From NCBI RefSeq assembly GCF_001278805.1, contig NZ_CP012602.1, positions 4,927,501 through 4,991,500 on the forward strand: a stretch of 64,000 nucleotides of DNA, in the 5' to 3' direction. Source of the stretch: Bacillus sp. FJAT-18017 (GTDB taxonomy: Bacteria; Bacillota; Bacilli; Bacillales; Cytobacillaceae). This document shows, in pieces, positions 8,680 through 17,673 of this stretch. Position 1 is the stretch's first letter, and each line of letters opens with the position of its first letter. The notes below the pieces were generated by a model. It had not been told where the DNA came from. It worked only from the letters and a program-made list of their open reading frames with translations, and did not search any database. The position numbers and the translations under genes were made by a program.

Positions 8680-10063
8680 CTTTCCGTATCAATTTCGCAA
8701 CAGCTTCAACATGAACGGTGTGTGGAAAAAGATCAACTGGCTGAACTACCTCAAGGGTATAGCCGAATTGTTCAAGTTCCTTAATATCAGTAGCAAATGT
8801 ATCTACATTACATGATACATAGACAATTCGTTCTGGTTTAGCCCGTCCAATTCTCCTCATTACCTTTCCGCCAGCACCTGACCTTGGCGGGTCGAGCAGC
8901 AATAGCTCCGGCCTTCCAAAGCTCTCAAGTATTTCGTCAATTCCTTTTCTCGCATCCTTTGCGAGGAAGGTTGTGTTATTAATTCCATTATCCGCAGCAT
9001 TGCGCTTAGCGGATTCAATGGATGTCTCAACTATTTCTATGCCTGCGAGTTCCCCTACTCTATTCGCAAACGGAAGGGAAAATGTTCCGACACCACAGAA
9101 CAAATCAATCATTTTCTCCGACTTTTTCGGCTGGCCCATTTCGATTGCCAGTTCAACCAGCTTTTGCGCCTGGGTCGGATTCGTCTGGAAAAAGGTATCA
9201 AACCAAAGGCGGAAACGGTAGCCATCCATTTCATCATAAATGAAATCGCGCCCAGCCAGGATATGGCTCTTTTCTGATTGAGTACGGTCAGCCCAATCGG
9301 TATTTTCAAGCCATAATAAGCTTTTTACTTGAGGGAACTTTTCAGTAATTCGCGTTACTAAATCATCAGCCGCCACTTTCAAATGAGCATCCGGTGCCTC
9401 AGTCGCAAACAGAGCAAGCATCATTTCACCTGTTACAAATGATTGTCGAACCATCAAGTGGCGCAGCAAGCCTTCATGCAAGTCCTTATTATACCCGCTC
9501 AATTGATGATTTTTTGCCCAATCGGCAACTTCCATCGATGCCTCGACCATCTCTTTACCTGCAATCAAACACGTTTCAAGTGAAATGATCTTCCGGAAAT
9601 TCCCTTGTTCATGCAAGCCAAGTGTCCCGTCCGGAGCAAACGTGAACTCCATCTTATTGCGGTAATGCCAGGGATTGTCCATTCCGATAGTATGGAAGAC
9701 TAAATTTGGATCGAAGCCCTGCGATTCTATCGCTTGTTTCACATGATTCGTCTTTTGTTTTAACTGACCTTCGTATTCCCAGTGCTGCCACACGCATCCG
9801 CCACATTTTTCAAAATGCGGACATGGAGGGGCTGTTCTTTCAGGATGAGTCTCCAATATTTCATTTGGTAGTGCTCTCCATCTTCTTTTTTCAGGCCTGT
9901 CCACTGTTACACTCACTTTTTCGCCAGGGAGAGTAAGGGGAATTGTCAGTTTCAACTTCTTTAAGTTGCCATGTTCATTTTCACGCCAGATAGCAGCCTG
10001 GCCCGAACCCTTCTCATCCAACCGGTGGATGTCCGCAACCATTGTTTCAGCATTGATTGTCAA
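8669..10063 (-). CDS. 23S rRNA m5U methyltransferase, RlmD/TrmA family (first paralogue)
   Basis: 464 residues. Methylates uridine C5 in 23S rRNA using SAM. Order: TRAM-like N-terminal domain (to about 60), an iron-sulfur motif CPHFEKCGGC (Cx5Cx2C), the SAM-binding motif MIDLFCGVGTFSLPFA, the LLLLDPPRSGAGG motif and the catalytic cysteine in IVYVSCNVDTFATDI, ending FPHTVHVEAVAKL. The frame opens with an ATG six codons earlier, but those codons are the ribosome site itself (AAGGAGGAG), so TTG at 10063 is the likely start. A second family member lies at 31941-33320. Which one makes which modification cannot be told from sequence. Confidence 0.9.
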   Translation of the reverse strand: MTINAETMVADIHRLDEKGSGQAAIWRENEHGNLKKLKLTIPLTLPGEKVSVTVDRPEKRRWRALPNEILETHPERTAPPCPHFEKCGGCVWQHWEYEGQLKQKTNHVKQAIESQGFDPNLVFHTIGMDNPWHYRNKMEFTFAPDGTLGLHEQGNFRKIISLETCLIAGKEMVEASMEVADWAKNHQLSGYNKDLHEGLLRHLMVRQSFVTGEMMLALFATEAPDAHLKVAADDLVTRITEKFPQVKSLLWLENTDWADRTQSEKSHILAGRDFIYDEMDGYRFRLWFDTFFQTNPTQAQKLVELAIEMGQPKKSEKMIDLFCGVGTFSLPFANRVGELAGIEIVETSIESAKRNAADNGINNTTFLAKDARKGIDEILESFGRPELLLLDPPRSGAGGKVMRRIGRAKPERIVYVSCNVDTFATDIKELEQFGYTLEVVQPVDLFPHTVHVEAVAKLIRKEGN

Positions 10064-10242
10064 TCGGTTCTCCTCCTTCATTCATTTTCACACTTCTATT
10101 AAAAGAGCCTCTTACGGCGCTAAAATTTTTGACACACTTCACCTAGTATAAAACAGAATAACAAATTATTAAACACCTAGTAGATTTTAACATATCATTC
10201 AGGATTGAAAAAAGGAGTAGGAGTTTCCATTCAACTTCCACC

Positions 10243-10277
10243 AAAAAACTGCATCCTTAAATAAAGGAATGCAGTTT
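10243..10277 (-). terminator. Terminator after the 61-residue protein gene
   Basis: On the minus strand AAACTGCATTCCTT ... AAGGATGCAGTTTTTT. Confidence 0.8.
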
Positions 10278-10342
10278 GCTAAATTATATATAGTCTAACT
10301 CAATAATTTTTCCGACCTAGCCAACCAAGGATCTGAACATGG

Positions 10343-10528
10343 CTAATTGAATTTATTCGATATACCACTTTCCTTCAATAATTCATACGCTTCTGTCTGT
10401 TTCTCATCTTTAATTTGAAATTCAAGGGTGCTATCAACAATTTTGGCACACCTGCCGCCGAATGGCTTGAGCATTTCTTTTATTTCTTTTATTTCCACAG
10501 AATTTTTTAATGGGTAATTTACTTTCAT
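10343..10528 (-). CDS. Small hypothetical protein, 61 residues
   Basis: I do not recognise this family. It is a soluble alpha/beta-looking protein: MKVNYPLKNSVEIKEIKEML, then GGRCAKIVDSTLEFQIKD and a helical tail. AGGAGG lies 9 bases before the ATG and a good terminator follows 65 bp downstream, so it is very likely a real single-gene transcript. No signal peptide or membrane segment. Confidence 0.7.
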   Translation of the reverse strand: MKVNYPLKNSVEIKEIKEMLKPFGGRCAKIVDSTLEFQIKDEKQTEAYELLKESGISNKFN

Positions 10529-10672
10529 CTACTATCCACCTCCTAAAACTATTATAGAAAAACAAAAATATCCGAAATATAATAAACCTTACAAATAGAA
10601 ATAATGGCTATTCATTTACCTTGAGCACATCAATCAGATTGAGATACTATTCAATAAAGGAATTGATTATAT

Positions 10673-11284
10673 ATGTCCATTAAGGATAAGATGAAAAGCG
10701 GGAAATTGTATTACGCGAACGATGAAGGTTTGATGAAAGAGCAGATGCAATGTTTGGACGTATTGTATGACTTTAACCATACCAGGCCTTCCGAGGTAGA
10801 AAAGAGAGAGAGGATTTTAACCGAATTGTTTGCTGAAGTAGGCACCAACGTCTATATTGAACCTCCACTTCATGCAAACTGGGGGCGGCATACACATATA
10901 GGAAATGATGTCTACGCCAATTTCAACCTGACATTGGTAGATGACACCGATATCTATATAGGCAATAATGTACTTATTGGACCAAATGTAACGATTGATG
11001 CGGGGACTCATCCGATTCATCCTGAATTACGGAGAAATGCTGCCCAGTTTAACCTCCCAGTAGTTATTGAGGATAATGTTTGGATTGGCGCAGGTTCCAT
11101 TATCCTGCCTGGAGTCCGAATTGGAGAAAATTCAGTGATCGGTGCTGGCAGTGTCGTTACCAAGGACATTCTAGCAAATGTTATAGCCGTGGGAAGCCCT
11201 TGCAGGGTAATGCGGAAAATCAATGAACGTGATCTGGAATATTATCATAAAGATATGAAAATAGATGAAAAGGATTTACTCTAA
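10673..11284 (+). CDS. maa: Maltose/galactoside O-acetyltransferase family protein
   Basis: 203 residues of a left-handed beta-helix acetyltransferase. The N-terminal cap domain (MKSGKLYYANDEGLMKEQMQ) is followed by hexapeptide repeats (IYIGNNVLIGPNVTIDAGTH, then VIEDNVWIGAGSIILPGVRI). The catalytic histidine is in THPIHPELR, about residue 113. These enzymes transfer acetyl from acetyl-CoA to the 6-hydroxyl of sugars; a detoxifying role is usual. The ribosome site (AAAGGA) is somewhat far from the ATG. Monocistronic. Confidence 0.87.
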   Translation: MSIKDKMKSGKLYYANDEGLMKEQMQCLDVLYDFNHTRPSEVEKRERILTELFAEVGTNVYIEPPLHANWGRHTHIGNDVYANFNLTLVDDTDIYIGNNVLIGPNVTIDAGTHPIHPELRRNAAQFNLPVVIEDNVWIGAGSIILPGVRIGENSVIGAGSVVTKDILANVIAVGSPCRVMRKINERDLEYYHKDMKIDEKDLL

Positions 11285-11351
11285 ACACCCCTTCTCTTAC
11301 ATAATTTTAAATCACAGGTGATTTCAAAAGTCGAGGTGCTAAATAGATTGA

Positions 11352-11513
11352 ATGACAATGGTATTATCTAATGTTGTCGAATTTTTGTTAATCAAACGTT
11401 TGATTAAATTTGATTGGGGCCTTGAGAAGACAGGATATGTAGATGTCGAAAAAGATCCGCGGATTTTGTGTCCCAATATAAAATGTCCATCTAAAAATGC
11501 ATTCAGTTTTTAA
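11352..11513 (+). CDS. Possible small protein, 53 residues, CPNIKCPS motif
   Basis: An open frame from ATG 11352 that ends just inside a terminator hairpin, which is the best argument that it is, or was, a gene. The C-terminal part reads DPRILCPNIKCPSKNAFSF, with two cysteines that could be half of a zinc site; it may be a truncated gene. There is only a distant ribosome site (GAGGTG). It contains a perfect 20-bp palindrome (11388-11407). I do not recognise a family. Confidence 0.3.
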   Translation: MTMVLSNVVEFLLIKRLIKFDWGLEKTGYVDVEKDPRILCPNIKCPSKNAFSF

Positions 11514-11531
11514 CTTGAGTGCATTTTATTG
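11493..11531 (+). terminator. Terminator-like hairpin
   Basis: AAAATGCA ... TGCATTTTATT, overlapping the end of the small ORF at 11352-11513. Confidence 0.55.
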
Positions 11532-11679
11532 TGTTCCTTTTTGCGTGACATAGCAGTAGTTGTTTTAATAAATGTCGTCGAAACTGCTATCCAGCCAGCA
11601 GCAAAACAAAGGCACCTTCTCCCCGAAGTGCTCATGGGGTCAGGCACCTATATCATGGAAGCACTGATATCCTGCTTCT

Positions 11680-12363
11680 CTATTTAATTTTCTGCTGGAT
11701 GTTCGTGTAAGAAATTTCGATATTTCCGGGAAGAACAAACAGATAATCAATTAAGCTCTCCAGAAGATCCATTAGATAAGCAGCAGTCTCATCATCCAAA
11801 TCCTTTTCTAGCTCCAAAATTTGATAAAAAGGATTGTCGGGATGAAGAAGCTGGTCAAGATAACGGATAGGCTTCACTAAGTCCAAATTTTCCAGAATCC
11901 GTTCTGTTTGCCCGGAAATAGGCTCGCCATTTCCCCCTGCAAAGTGCTTAAAAATGCTTTCAATAACACGTTTTGACATCACCGCTGTGGCGGCATTATC
12001 CTTCCACTGATATATATTTAATGCTGAGCGGTAGGCCCTGACTAAATCTGGAGGTATGTCCGGCAGTTTATCTAATTGGTTGATTGGTTGTTTGGAAGAC
12101 CGGGGGTCATAGATATAAACATCTATATCACTGCCTATGTCATCTGGAACATCTTTTAAAATCATAGAAAATGTGGATTCCTTTTTGCAGGATGAGCACG
12201 AGCCTTCTGTTAAAAAACCATTTTTGCCAGCCTGATAATTTGCTTTGATTGAAAAATTGCTTGTTTTTCCACACTTGGGACAAGCTGTTTGAATGTTGTT
12301 TGGAACTTTGGAATGTCCATAATGGCTATAAGAGATAATAGAGCTTTTCCTAATTCTTCTCAT
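11680..12363 (-). CDS. DUF4145 domain protein with zinc ribbon
   Basis: 227 residues. Residues about 20-60 form a zinc ribbon (CPKCGKTSNFSI and GSCSSCKKESTF). Residues about 110-160 match the DUF4145 core: RAYRSALNIYQWKDNAATAV, then SKRVIESIFKHF. DUF4145 is found alone and attached to restriction and defence enzymes, but no function is established. GGAGGGTC precedes the ATG at 12363. It is monocistronic, with no defence genes beside it. Confidence 0.75.
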   Translation of the reverse strand: MRRIRKSSIISYSHYGHSKVPNNIQTACPKCGKTSNFSIKANYQAGKNGFLTEGSCSSCKKESTFSMILKDVPDDIGSDIDVYIYDPRSSKQPINQLDKLPDIPPDLVRAYRSALNIYQWKDNAATAVMSKRVIESIFKHFAGGNGEPISGQTERILENLDLVKPIRYLDQLLHPDNPFYQILELEKDLDDETAAYLMDLLESLIDYLFVLPGNIEISYTNIQQKIK

Positions 12364-12733
12364 ATGACCCTCCAGTTTTCATAAGACTCTGACAAAATAA
12401 AGAAAATTCCGTCTATTATGTTCATTATATTCCCTCTTAAGTATAAATAAATGCATACAAAGTGGCATTTATGGACTGAGAAATGAAGAATTGTACTACT
12501 AAAGTACCTAGTTACCAAATATGCATAGGCCTTTTCGCGTTCCACATCAAATAAATTTAGATTTTTAGTTCATTTAATATAGTCTCTTAAACTCTATGTT
12601 TTTAAGGATTCTCCCAGTTCCATTTCCCAACACTCAACTTGAAATACAGTGTAACAATCAAAAAAACAACAAGGGCATACCCGAATACGGTTACCCTGGG
12701 TCTTCCACGAAATTCCCCTCTCACCCTTCCCTG
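12364..12733. other. Gene-free stretch
   Basis: No supported gene. One 61-codon frame on the minus strand lacks a ribosome site and was rejected. The start of the DUF4145 transcript and the end of the sigma/anti-sigma gene should lie here; no convincing hairpin terminator was seen. Confidence 0.5.
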
Positions 12734-14794
12734 TTATTCCAACGAAACCTTTACCATTTCATTCAAAAATTTTGTTGTGGTATAGCTATAGATCTCGAGA
12801 ATTTTTGGGATATTATCTCCTTCATTGTTACTATGGAACCTAATATTTTCTTCCGTAAAGAAATAACGCGGTTGTTCGAGTTTCTCATAAACGAAAGTGA
12901 TTTCATTCGGATCGTACTCAAACCCCTTTTTATCAACAAAAACTCCTTTCGGATTCATCATTTCCATTTCCATTGGAGTATTTCCATCCTCACCGATAAT
13001 TTCATAGTGAAGTGACTCAAATGCCCGATTTTTAATTGCATGATTGCTTATGACTACATTGGTTGAATCACCAGCCTCAAACCTGTCGATGGATATCGTG
13101 CTGCCTGCATATTCAAAGGTTTGTGGATATTTCTCTGAACCATTCAGCTCAATGGTCCTCTTGTCTTCAACCGTTAAATTAGCAGATTCTATCCAAACAC
13201 TGGCTTCTTTAGGCTTTTCTCCATAAAGCGGGTCAAAATGCATGTGGTAGGTCATCCACTCATTGATTCCATTTCCAAAATTATTGCCATACCTATCCGC
13301 TTTAAGTTTTTTATTGTTTACTTTCAGATTTCCAAAATTAAGAACATCAATTCGTTTTCCTGAACCGCTAAAAGGAATTGCATATTCAAGAATCGTCGCT
13401 GTCGGAGCGATGGTCAGTTTATCAAAACGAACCGGAATCCCTTCGATTTCTGTTTCTTCATCCAAGGCATATTCGGTAGATGGCTTTTTTGTTACAGGAA
13501 TCTCGAAGTTCCACTCGCCTGTCTCAAAGCTCAAATTCTCGTATGGGTTAAAATCATCCCTGTCATCAGAAGCACGGATTAATTTGTAAAGCTTAGTAAT
13601 CTTCAGTTCAATTGTCCCGTTGTCCTTCCCCAGGGGTAAGAGACTCATTTTTCCCCGAAACACGTTTTTTTCTTTCTTATTTTCATTCGATTCAAGGTGA
13701 GGGAAATAGTGCCTCGGATATGCCGCATGGTTCATGATTTCCTGTTCATTCTCCACAATAACCCCATCTTGATACATCATGAAATATTGATTATCTTCAT
13801 CCGTATCTTTTATTTCATAAAAAACGAGAGTCTGGACATCATCAGCAATCACGCTTTTAATTGTAATTTCAATCCCCTTGCTCTCTGCTTTAAGGTTCAG
13901 CATCTTACCCAAATCCTGCTGCAGATAGGCACGCAGTTGCTGATCTTCTTCCGCATATGTATAGTAGGCATTTGAAAAAGCCCCTGTTACAACTTCTAGA
14001 CTCATTAATAATGCGAAAACGCTCGCAAAAACGATCCCGATTCTAATACGTTTTCTGTTCTTTAACCGTCTGTTCTTTTCCCTTTCTTCCAGCCTCGCCT
14101 TGACGCTATCAAGAAAATTTCCTGGCACATGAAAATCATTTTTATTTTTTGGAAGAGTTAAGATGACATCCTGGAAGGCAGCCAAATCCTCCTGGCATTT
14201 TTGGCAATGGTAAATATGTATTTCGAAATCAACCTTTTCAGGCCGGTCCATTTTCCTTTCCAAGTAATCAATGTATTTTTTATGATACTCTTTACAGCCA
14301 TTTAAGCTCAGTTCATATCCCATTCCCTTTTTTAGTGACTGGACTGCGGAAAACAAATACTCTTTCAGCTTATTCTCTGGAATCCTGAGAATGCCTGCTG
14401 CACTCTCCAAGGGGATTCCTATTATATATTTAAGAACCACCGCTTCTTTCTCATACTCTTCCAACTGGTCTAGTGCTTTAAATACATCCTGTCGTGGTTC
14501 ACTTGTCTCTGAAGCTTGTAAACTTCCATCAGCAGCAAGCTCACGGCAAATAGATATGAAAATGGATGTTACCCAAATTTCAAATGATGTTTGCCTCTTA
14601 AACCGTGGCAGCTCTTTGTACACCTTAGTAATCGAACGGTAAAAAAGCTCCTCCATTTGCCGCTGATTTCCTAAATAGGACCAGCCGAGAATATAGAACG
14701 ATTGTATCCGCTGATCGAACCATTCGACGATTGATTCCATACTTCTTTCACTTATTGGAGTGAAAGAACTGGGCTTTATTTTTGCCGGGATCAT
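12734..14794 (-). CDS. ECF sigma factor fused to a membrane anti-sigma (DUF4179) protein
   Basis: 686 residues in one frame. About 20-85 looks like sigma-70 region 2 (YILGWSYLGNQRQMEELFYR) and about 107-158 like region 4 (KALDQLEEYEKEAVVLKYII, then IPENKLKEYLFSAVQSLKKG). A zinc-binding anti-sigma motif HIYHCQKC (H193, C197, C200) follows, then one membrane segment (about 251-271) and a long extracytoplasmic DUF4179-type part. Normally sigma and anti-sigma are two proteins encoded in tandem. Start chosen at 14794: GGGGGGAG lies 9 bases upstream; the frame is open 24 codons further. No adjacent target operon is evident. Region 2 is weakly conserved, so promoter binding is not certain. Confidence 0.8.
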   Translation of the reverse strand: MIPAKIKPSSFTPISERSMESIVEWFDQRIQSFYILGWSYLGNQRQMEELFYRSITKVYKELPRFKRQTSFEIWVTSIFISICRELAADGSLQASETSEPRQDVFKALDQLEEYEKEAVVLKYIIGIPLESAAGILRIPENKLKEYLFSAVQSLKKGMGYELSLNGCKEYHKKYIDYLERKMDRPEKVDFEIHIYHCQKCQEDLAAFQDVILTLPKNKNDFHVPGNFLDSVKARLEEREKNRRLKNRKRIRIGIVFASVFALLMSLEVVTGAFSNAYYTYAEEDQQLRAYLQQDLGKMLNLKAESKGIEITIKSVIADDVQTLVFYEIKDTDEDNQYFMMYQDGVIVENEQEIMNHAAYPRHYFPHLESNENKKEKNVFRGKMSLLPLGKDNGTIELKITKLYKLIRASDDRDDFNPYENLSFETGEWNFEIPVTKKPSTEYALDEETEIEGIPVRFDKLTIAPTATILEYAIPFSGSGKRIDVLNFGNLKVNNKKLKADRYGNNFGNGINEWMTYHMHFDPLYGEKPKEASVWIESANLTVEDKRTIELNGSEKYPQTFEYAGSTISIDRFEAGDSTNVVISNHAIKNRAFESLHYEIIGEDGNTPMEMEMMNPKGVFVDKKGFEYDPNEITFVYEKLEQPRYFFTEENIRFHSNNEGDNIPKILEIYSYTTTKFLNEMVKVSLE

Positions 14795-14981
14795 AAATTT
14801 GCTCCCCCCTTTAGCAATCTCTTTATGTTTAATCATATAAGCATAGGAAGTTATTGGCAACACCATTTGGGATTTTGCACTTCAGAAATTGGAGCCACAA
14901 CTCTATTCTTAGATTCAGCTGGGGGCTGCAGCCATTACGGGCGATGCGTTCGGTGAGAGTAATGATTTCAATAAAATATAT

Positions 14982-15026
14982 AAAGGGATACAACTACAAT
15001 GCATTTTGTAGGTTGTATCCCTTTTA
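14982..15026 (-). terminator. Strong terminator after the DUF4256 gene
   Basis: A 16-bp stem AAGGGATACAACTACA / TGTAGGTTGTATCCCTT with one bulge; T-rich on both sides. It lies 50 bp past the DUF4256 stop. Confidence 0.8.
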
Positions 15027-15074
15027 CGTGTGTTTACTATGGAATAAAAAATTTCTTACCCAGTCTTAAAAACC

Positions 15075-15644
15075 TCAGACCCTTAACGAGCCACGGAACC
15101 CTCTGGCACCATAGTAGGAATCCGCACCATTGTGGTAAACAAAGACCGTATCGTAGCGGCGATCACAAAAAAGGGCACCGCCACGTTTTCTAATATCTGA
15201 GGGTGTTTGCACCCAACTTGATGTTTTCAAATCGAAATTATCAAGTTTTTGCAACTCTCGATATTGTTCTTCCGTTAAAAGTTCAATTCCCATGGCAGCC
15301 GCCATATTAATAGCACTATTTTCTGGTTTATGTTTTTTCCTTGCCTCTAGCGCTTCATGGTCGTAACACACACTTCTGCGGCCTTTTGGACTTTCCGCTG
15401 CGCAATCATAAAAAATGTATTCATCCTTCTCTTCATCATGACCAACAACATCCGGTTCGCCGCCAGTGCTTTCCATTTCATTGAGCGACCATAACTTTTC
15501 AGGATTTGCATCCAGCTTGTCTTGGATTTTAGCCCATTCAAGACCTTCATGGCGGTACATGTTTTTCTCAAATCGGAGTTTCAATGTTTCGAGTAGTTCC
15601 TCCCGTTGTTCCAGTGATAATTCCTTTTTATCGATTTCAGTCAT
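15075..15644 (-). CDS. DUF4256 family protein
   Basis: 189 residues with the family features LKLRFEKNMYRHEGLEWAKI, GGEPDVVGHDEEKDEYIFYD, CAAESPKGRRSVCYD and the C-terminal FCDRRYDTVFVYHNGADSYY. Cytosolic; function unknown. AAGGAGGAAATAAT precedes the ATG. It lies 15 bp downstream of the serine hydrolase gene on the same strand, so the two are probably cotranscribed. Confidence 0.85.
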   Translation of the reverse strand: MTEIDKKELSLEQREELLETLKLRFEKNMYRHEGLEWAKIQDKLDANPEKLWSLNEMESTGGEPDVVGHDEEKDEYIFYDCAAESPKGRRSVCYDHEALEARKKHKPENSAINMAAAMGIELLTEEQYRELQKLDNFDLKTSSWVQTPSDIRKRGGALFCDRRYDTVFVYHNGADSYYGARGFRGSLRV

Positions 15645-15659
15645 ATTATTTCCTCCTTA

Positions 15660-16691
15660 CTATTTTTCCTCATAATGGTTAAGGCTATTTAATTCATCTT
15701 CAATACCTTTAAAAATTTTGTATGCACCATTAGACTTGTTCGAACAGACAACAACTGTACTTGAATTTTCTGGGTAAAAAGCAGAATGAAAACTAACGCC
15801 AGGGTCATATCCCATTACATGATATTTTAAAATGTCAGTCCCCTTTTTCTCTATCCAAACACCAAGGCCATAAAAATGATCTTCATCACCGACTTGAACA
15901 TATGGATTCAGCAAAAGCTGGGTATAGTCTTTACTTAAAAGTCCATTACTCATTAGTGTTTCCCACAGTTTCACCATATCTACAACCGTAACATAAGCTC
16001 CTCCATCTGAACCACCTTTTACGGGTAATGAATAGATATTCGTTTTCCATGTTCCGTCGGGATAGTCTATGTAACCCACTGCGGTATTCGGAGGAAGAGC
16101 ATCAAATTCAAAATATCCCGCCCCCTCCATGCCGGCTTTCTTGAAGATATGTTCCTGTATGTACTCAGCAAAGTCAAGCTGACTAGCTTTCTCAATGATT
16201 AAACCAAGCAAAATATATCCTGCATTATTATAGGAAAATCTTTCTCCAGCTTTAAACTTCATAGGCATATCTTGAAATAATGGCAGAAAGTTTTTCAAAC
16301 TTCTTATTTTATACATAGGGTTACTAACCCATAATTCTTCAAAATCATCCATTACTTCTTCATCAAAATAGTCGGGTATTCCAGACGTATGTGTGAGAAG
16401 ATGATGTATGGTTATATCACTATCAAAATTCGAAAAATCAATATCAAGACAATCTTTCAGCTTCATATCAAATGAAAGTTTCCCCATTTCCACAAGCTGA
16501 CAAACGGCTATGGCTGTAAATAATTTGCAGCCTGATGCTATCCCGTATCTAGTATTTGCATTGTTTTTTATTTGTTCAGATCGATTAGCATATCCAAAGC
16601 TTATATCTGCTAATACATTCTCATTGGCTTTAACTAGGACCGTACCTGAAAATTTATTGTTACTCTGAATATCCGAAATACTATTTATCAT
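15660..16691 (-). CDS. Serine hydrolase, class C beta-lactamase fold
   Basis: 343 residues. The catalytic SxxK motif is SGCK (S53-K56) and the second motif is the tyrosine in FSYNNAGYILLG (about residue 140); HLLTHTSGIPDY is the usual neighbouring loop. These proteins include esterases, D-aminopeptidases and penicillin-binding-like enzymes. No signal peptide is visible, so it probably acts in the cytosol and not as a secreted beta-lactamase. AGGAGG lies 8 bases before the ATG. Upstream lies only gene debris. Confidence 0.85.
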   Translation of the reverse strand: MINSISDIQSNNKFSGTVLVKANENVLADISFGYANRSEQIKNNANTRYGIASGCKLFTAIAVCQLVEMGKLSFDMKLKDCLDIDFSNFDSDITIHHLLTHTSGIPDYFDEEVMDDFEELWVSNPMYKIRSLKNFLPLFQDMPMKFKAGERFSYNNAGYILLGLIIEKASQLDFAEYIQEHIFKKAGMEGAGYFEFDALPPNTAVGYIDYPDGTWKTNIYSLPVKGGSDGGAYVTVVDMVKLWETLMSNGLLSKDYTQLLLNPYVQVGDEDHFYGLGVWIEKKGTDILKYHVMGYDPGVSFHSAFYPENSSTVVVCSNKSNGAYKIFKGIEDELNSLNHYEEK

Positions 16692-16798
16692 GGGTTGTCC
16701 TCCTGTCCTTATGGAGCTATAAAACTTCTTTGAATCACTTTTCTCTTCATAAGAAAAATTATAGCCTATAAAAACAAAATAGGAATCAAAATCGATTC

Positions 16799-16976
16799 CT
16801 ACTTTAACACCTTAGATAAAAATTGCTTCGTTCTTTCTTTTTCAGGAGTTGTAGAAATAATACTTGGAGGTCCTTCTTCAACCAGAAAACCCCCATCCAT
16901 AAACACAACTCGGTCGGCAACGTCTCTGGCAAACCCCATTTCATGGGTGACGATTAACATTGTCTGGCCCTCACTA
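16799..16976 (-). pseudogene. 3' fragment of a GlnQ-type amino acid ABC transporter ATPase
   Basis: About 58 codons remain, ending at the stop at 16799-16801. They read GQTMLIVTHEMGFARDVADR, then VFMDGGFLVEEGPPS and the C-terminal TKQFLSKVLK. This is the H-loop (THEMGFA) and tail of a polar amino acid transporter ATPase. Walker A, signature and Walker B are absent. The fragment is joined upstream directly to the stop codon of an rlmD-3'-end-like repeat (16974-17047), so this is a recombination junction and not a simple truncation. No transporter partner genes are nearby. Confidence 0.85.
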
Positions 16977-17047
16977 TTTCAACACTAATTTCACAACTGC
17001 TTCAACGTGTGTTGTGTGTATGTCGCAATAGGGTGCTAGTTGAGCTT
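16974..17047 (-). repeat. rlmD-3'-end-like repeat, copy A
   Basis: The minus strand reads TTHVEAVVKLVLK followed by a stop, the same end as the real RlmD-like protein at 31941 ([11 protein letters not shown]). The part further upstream is shifted in frame. It ends exactly where the glnQ-like fragment begins. Confidence 0.75.
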
Positions 17048-17094
17048 ACCCTATAAACTCAGTGGGTGCATAAAACGTTTGGATTGTAAAAGGA

Positions 17095-17445
17095 TTATCT
17101 CTCTATTTCTATATGTTGGTACCCTTGGTCAGTTGAAAATACTTCATACCATTGATAACTTGGCGCCTTGAACCATTCGTAGGACGGCAGATACACCATA
17201 TATCGGACAGATCCTTCTTCGTCATATACCGTTTTGAATATTTTTACTTTCTTATATCCAAACTGTTGATCCAAATAGCCTTCCATTCCTTCTCTTGCCA
17301 AACTGTTCTCTTCTTTCCGTTCAAGCTTGTGCAATTCCAATATGCCTTCAATAAATATTGCCAGCACGACAAGGGTAACGGGAATTAATATAAAAACCAC
17401 AAACTTCAACAACAAAGAACCATCCCCTTCCAATTTATAATTCAT
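17095..17445 (-). CDS. Membrane-anchored hypothetical protein
   Basis: 116 residues. One membrane segment near the N-terminus (LLLKFVVFILIPVTLVVLAI) is followed by a soluble part ending YEVFSTDQGYQHIEIER. It may belong to the DUF3139-like small membrane proteins of Bacillus, but I am not sure. The frame is open 10 codons further upstream; the ATG at 17445 is preferred because GGAAGG precedes it. Transcribed away from the nos operon. Confidence 0.6.
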   Translation of the reverse strand: MNYKLEGDGSLLLKFVVFILIPVTLVVLAIFIEGILELHKLERKEENSLAREGMEGYLDQQFGYKKVKIFKTVYDEEGSVRYMVYLPSYEWFKAPSYQWYEVFSTDQGYQHIEIER

Positions 17446-17600
17446 TTCTGATTTTACCTTCCGCTGTAAGACCATGCTGTGATTGATTCCACACTTTTCA
17501 AAAAATCACATAAACTGGACCGTCTATTTTGTTGTCAGAACACCTTCTATTGTTCTCTGTCATTGTATCTTCACAAATTCTTCACATTCTTCAATATAAA

Positions 17601-17643
17601 TGTGTCGTATGTCACAATTTCTTCCATTCAGCTATTTTAAAAT
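17601..17643 (+). promoter_or_regulatory. FNR-like site and promoter of the nos operon
   Basis: TGTGTCGTATGTCACA at 17601-17616 matches the Fnr consensus TGTGA-N6-TCACA at 9 of 10 defined positions. A -10 like TAAAAT lies at 17638-17643. With a start near 17650, the site is centred at about -41.5, the class II activator position. This suggests induction under oxygen limitation. Confidence 0.65.
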
Positions 17644-17673
17644 GAAATTGCTTACAACAAAGGAGGGGGAAAT

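Noticed and set aside
11680..12363. DUF4145 gene as part of a defence system
   Set aside because: No nuclease, methylase or other defence gene lies nearby.
12360..12545. 61-codon minus strand frame
   Set aside because: No ribosome site, overlaps the DUF4145 start, and has no family resemblance.
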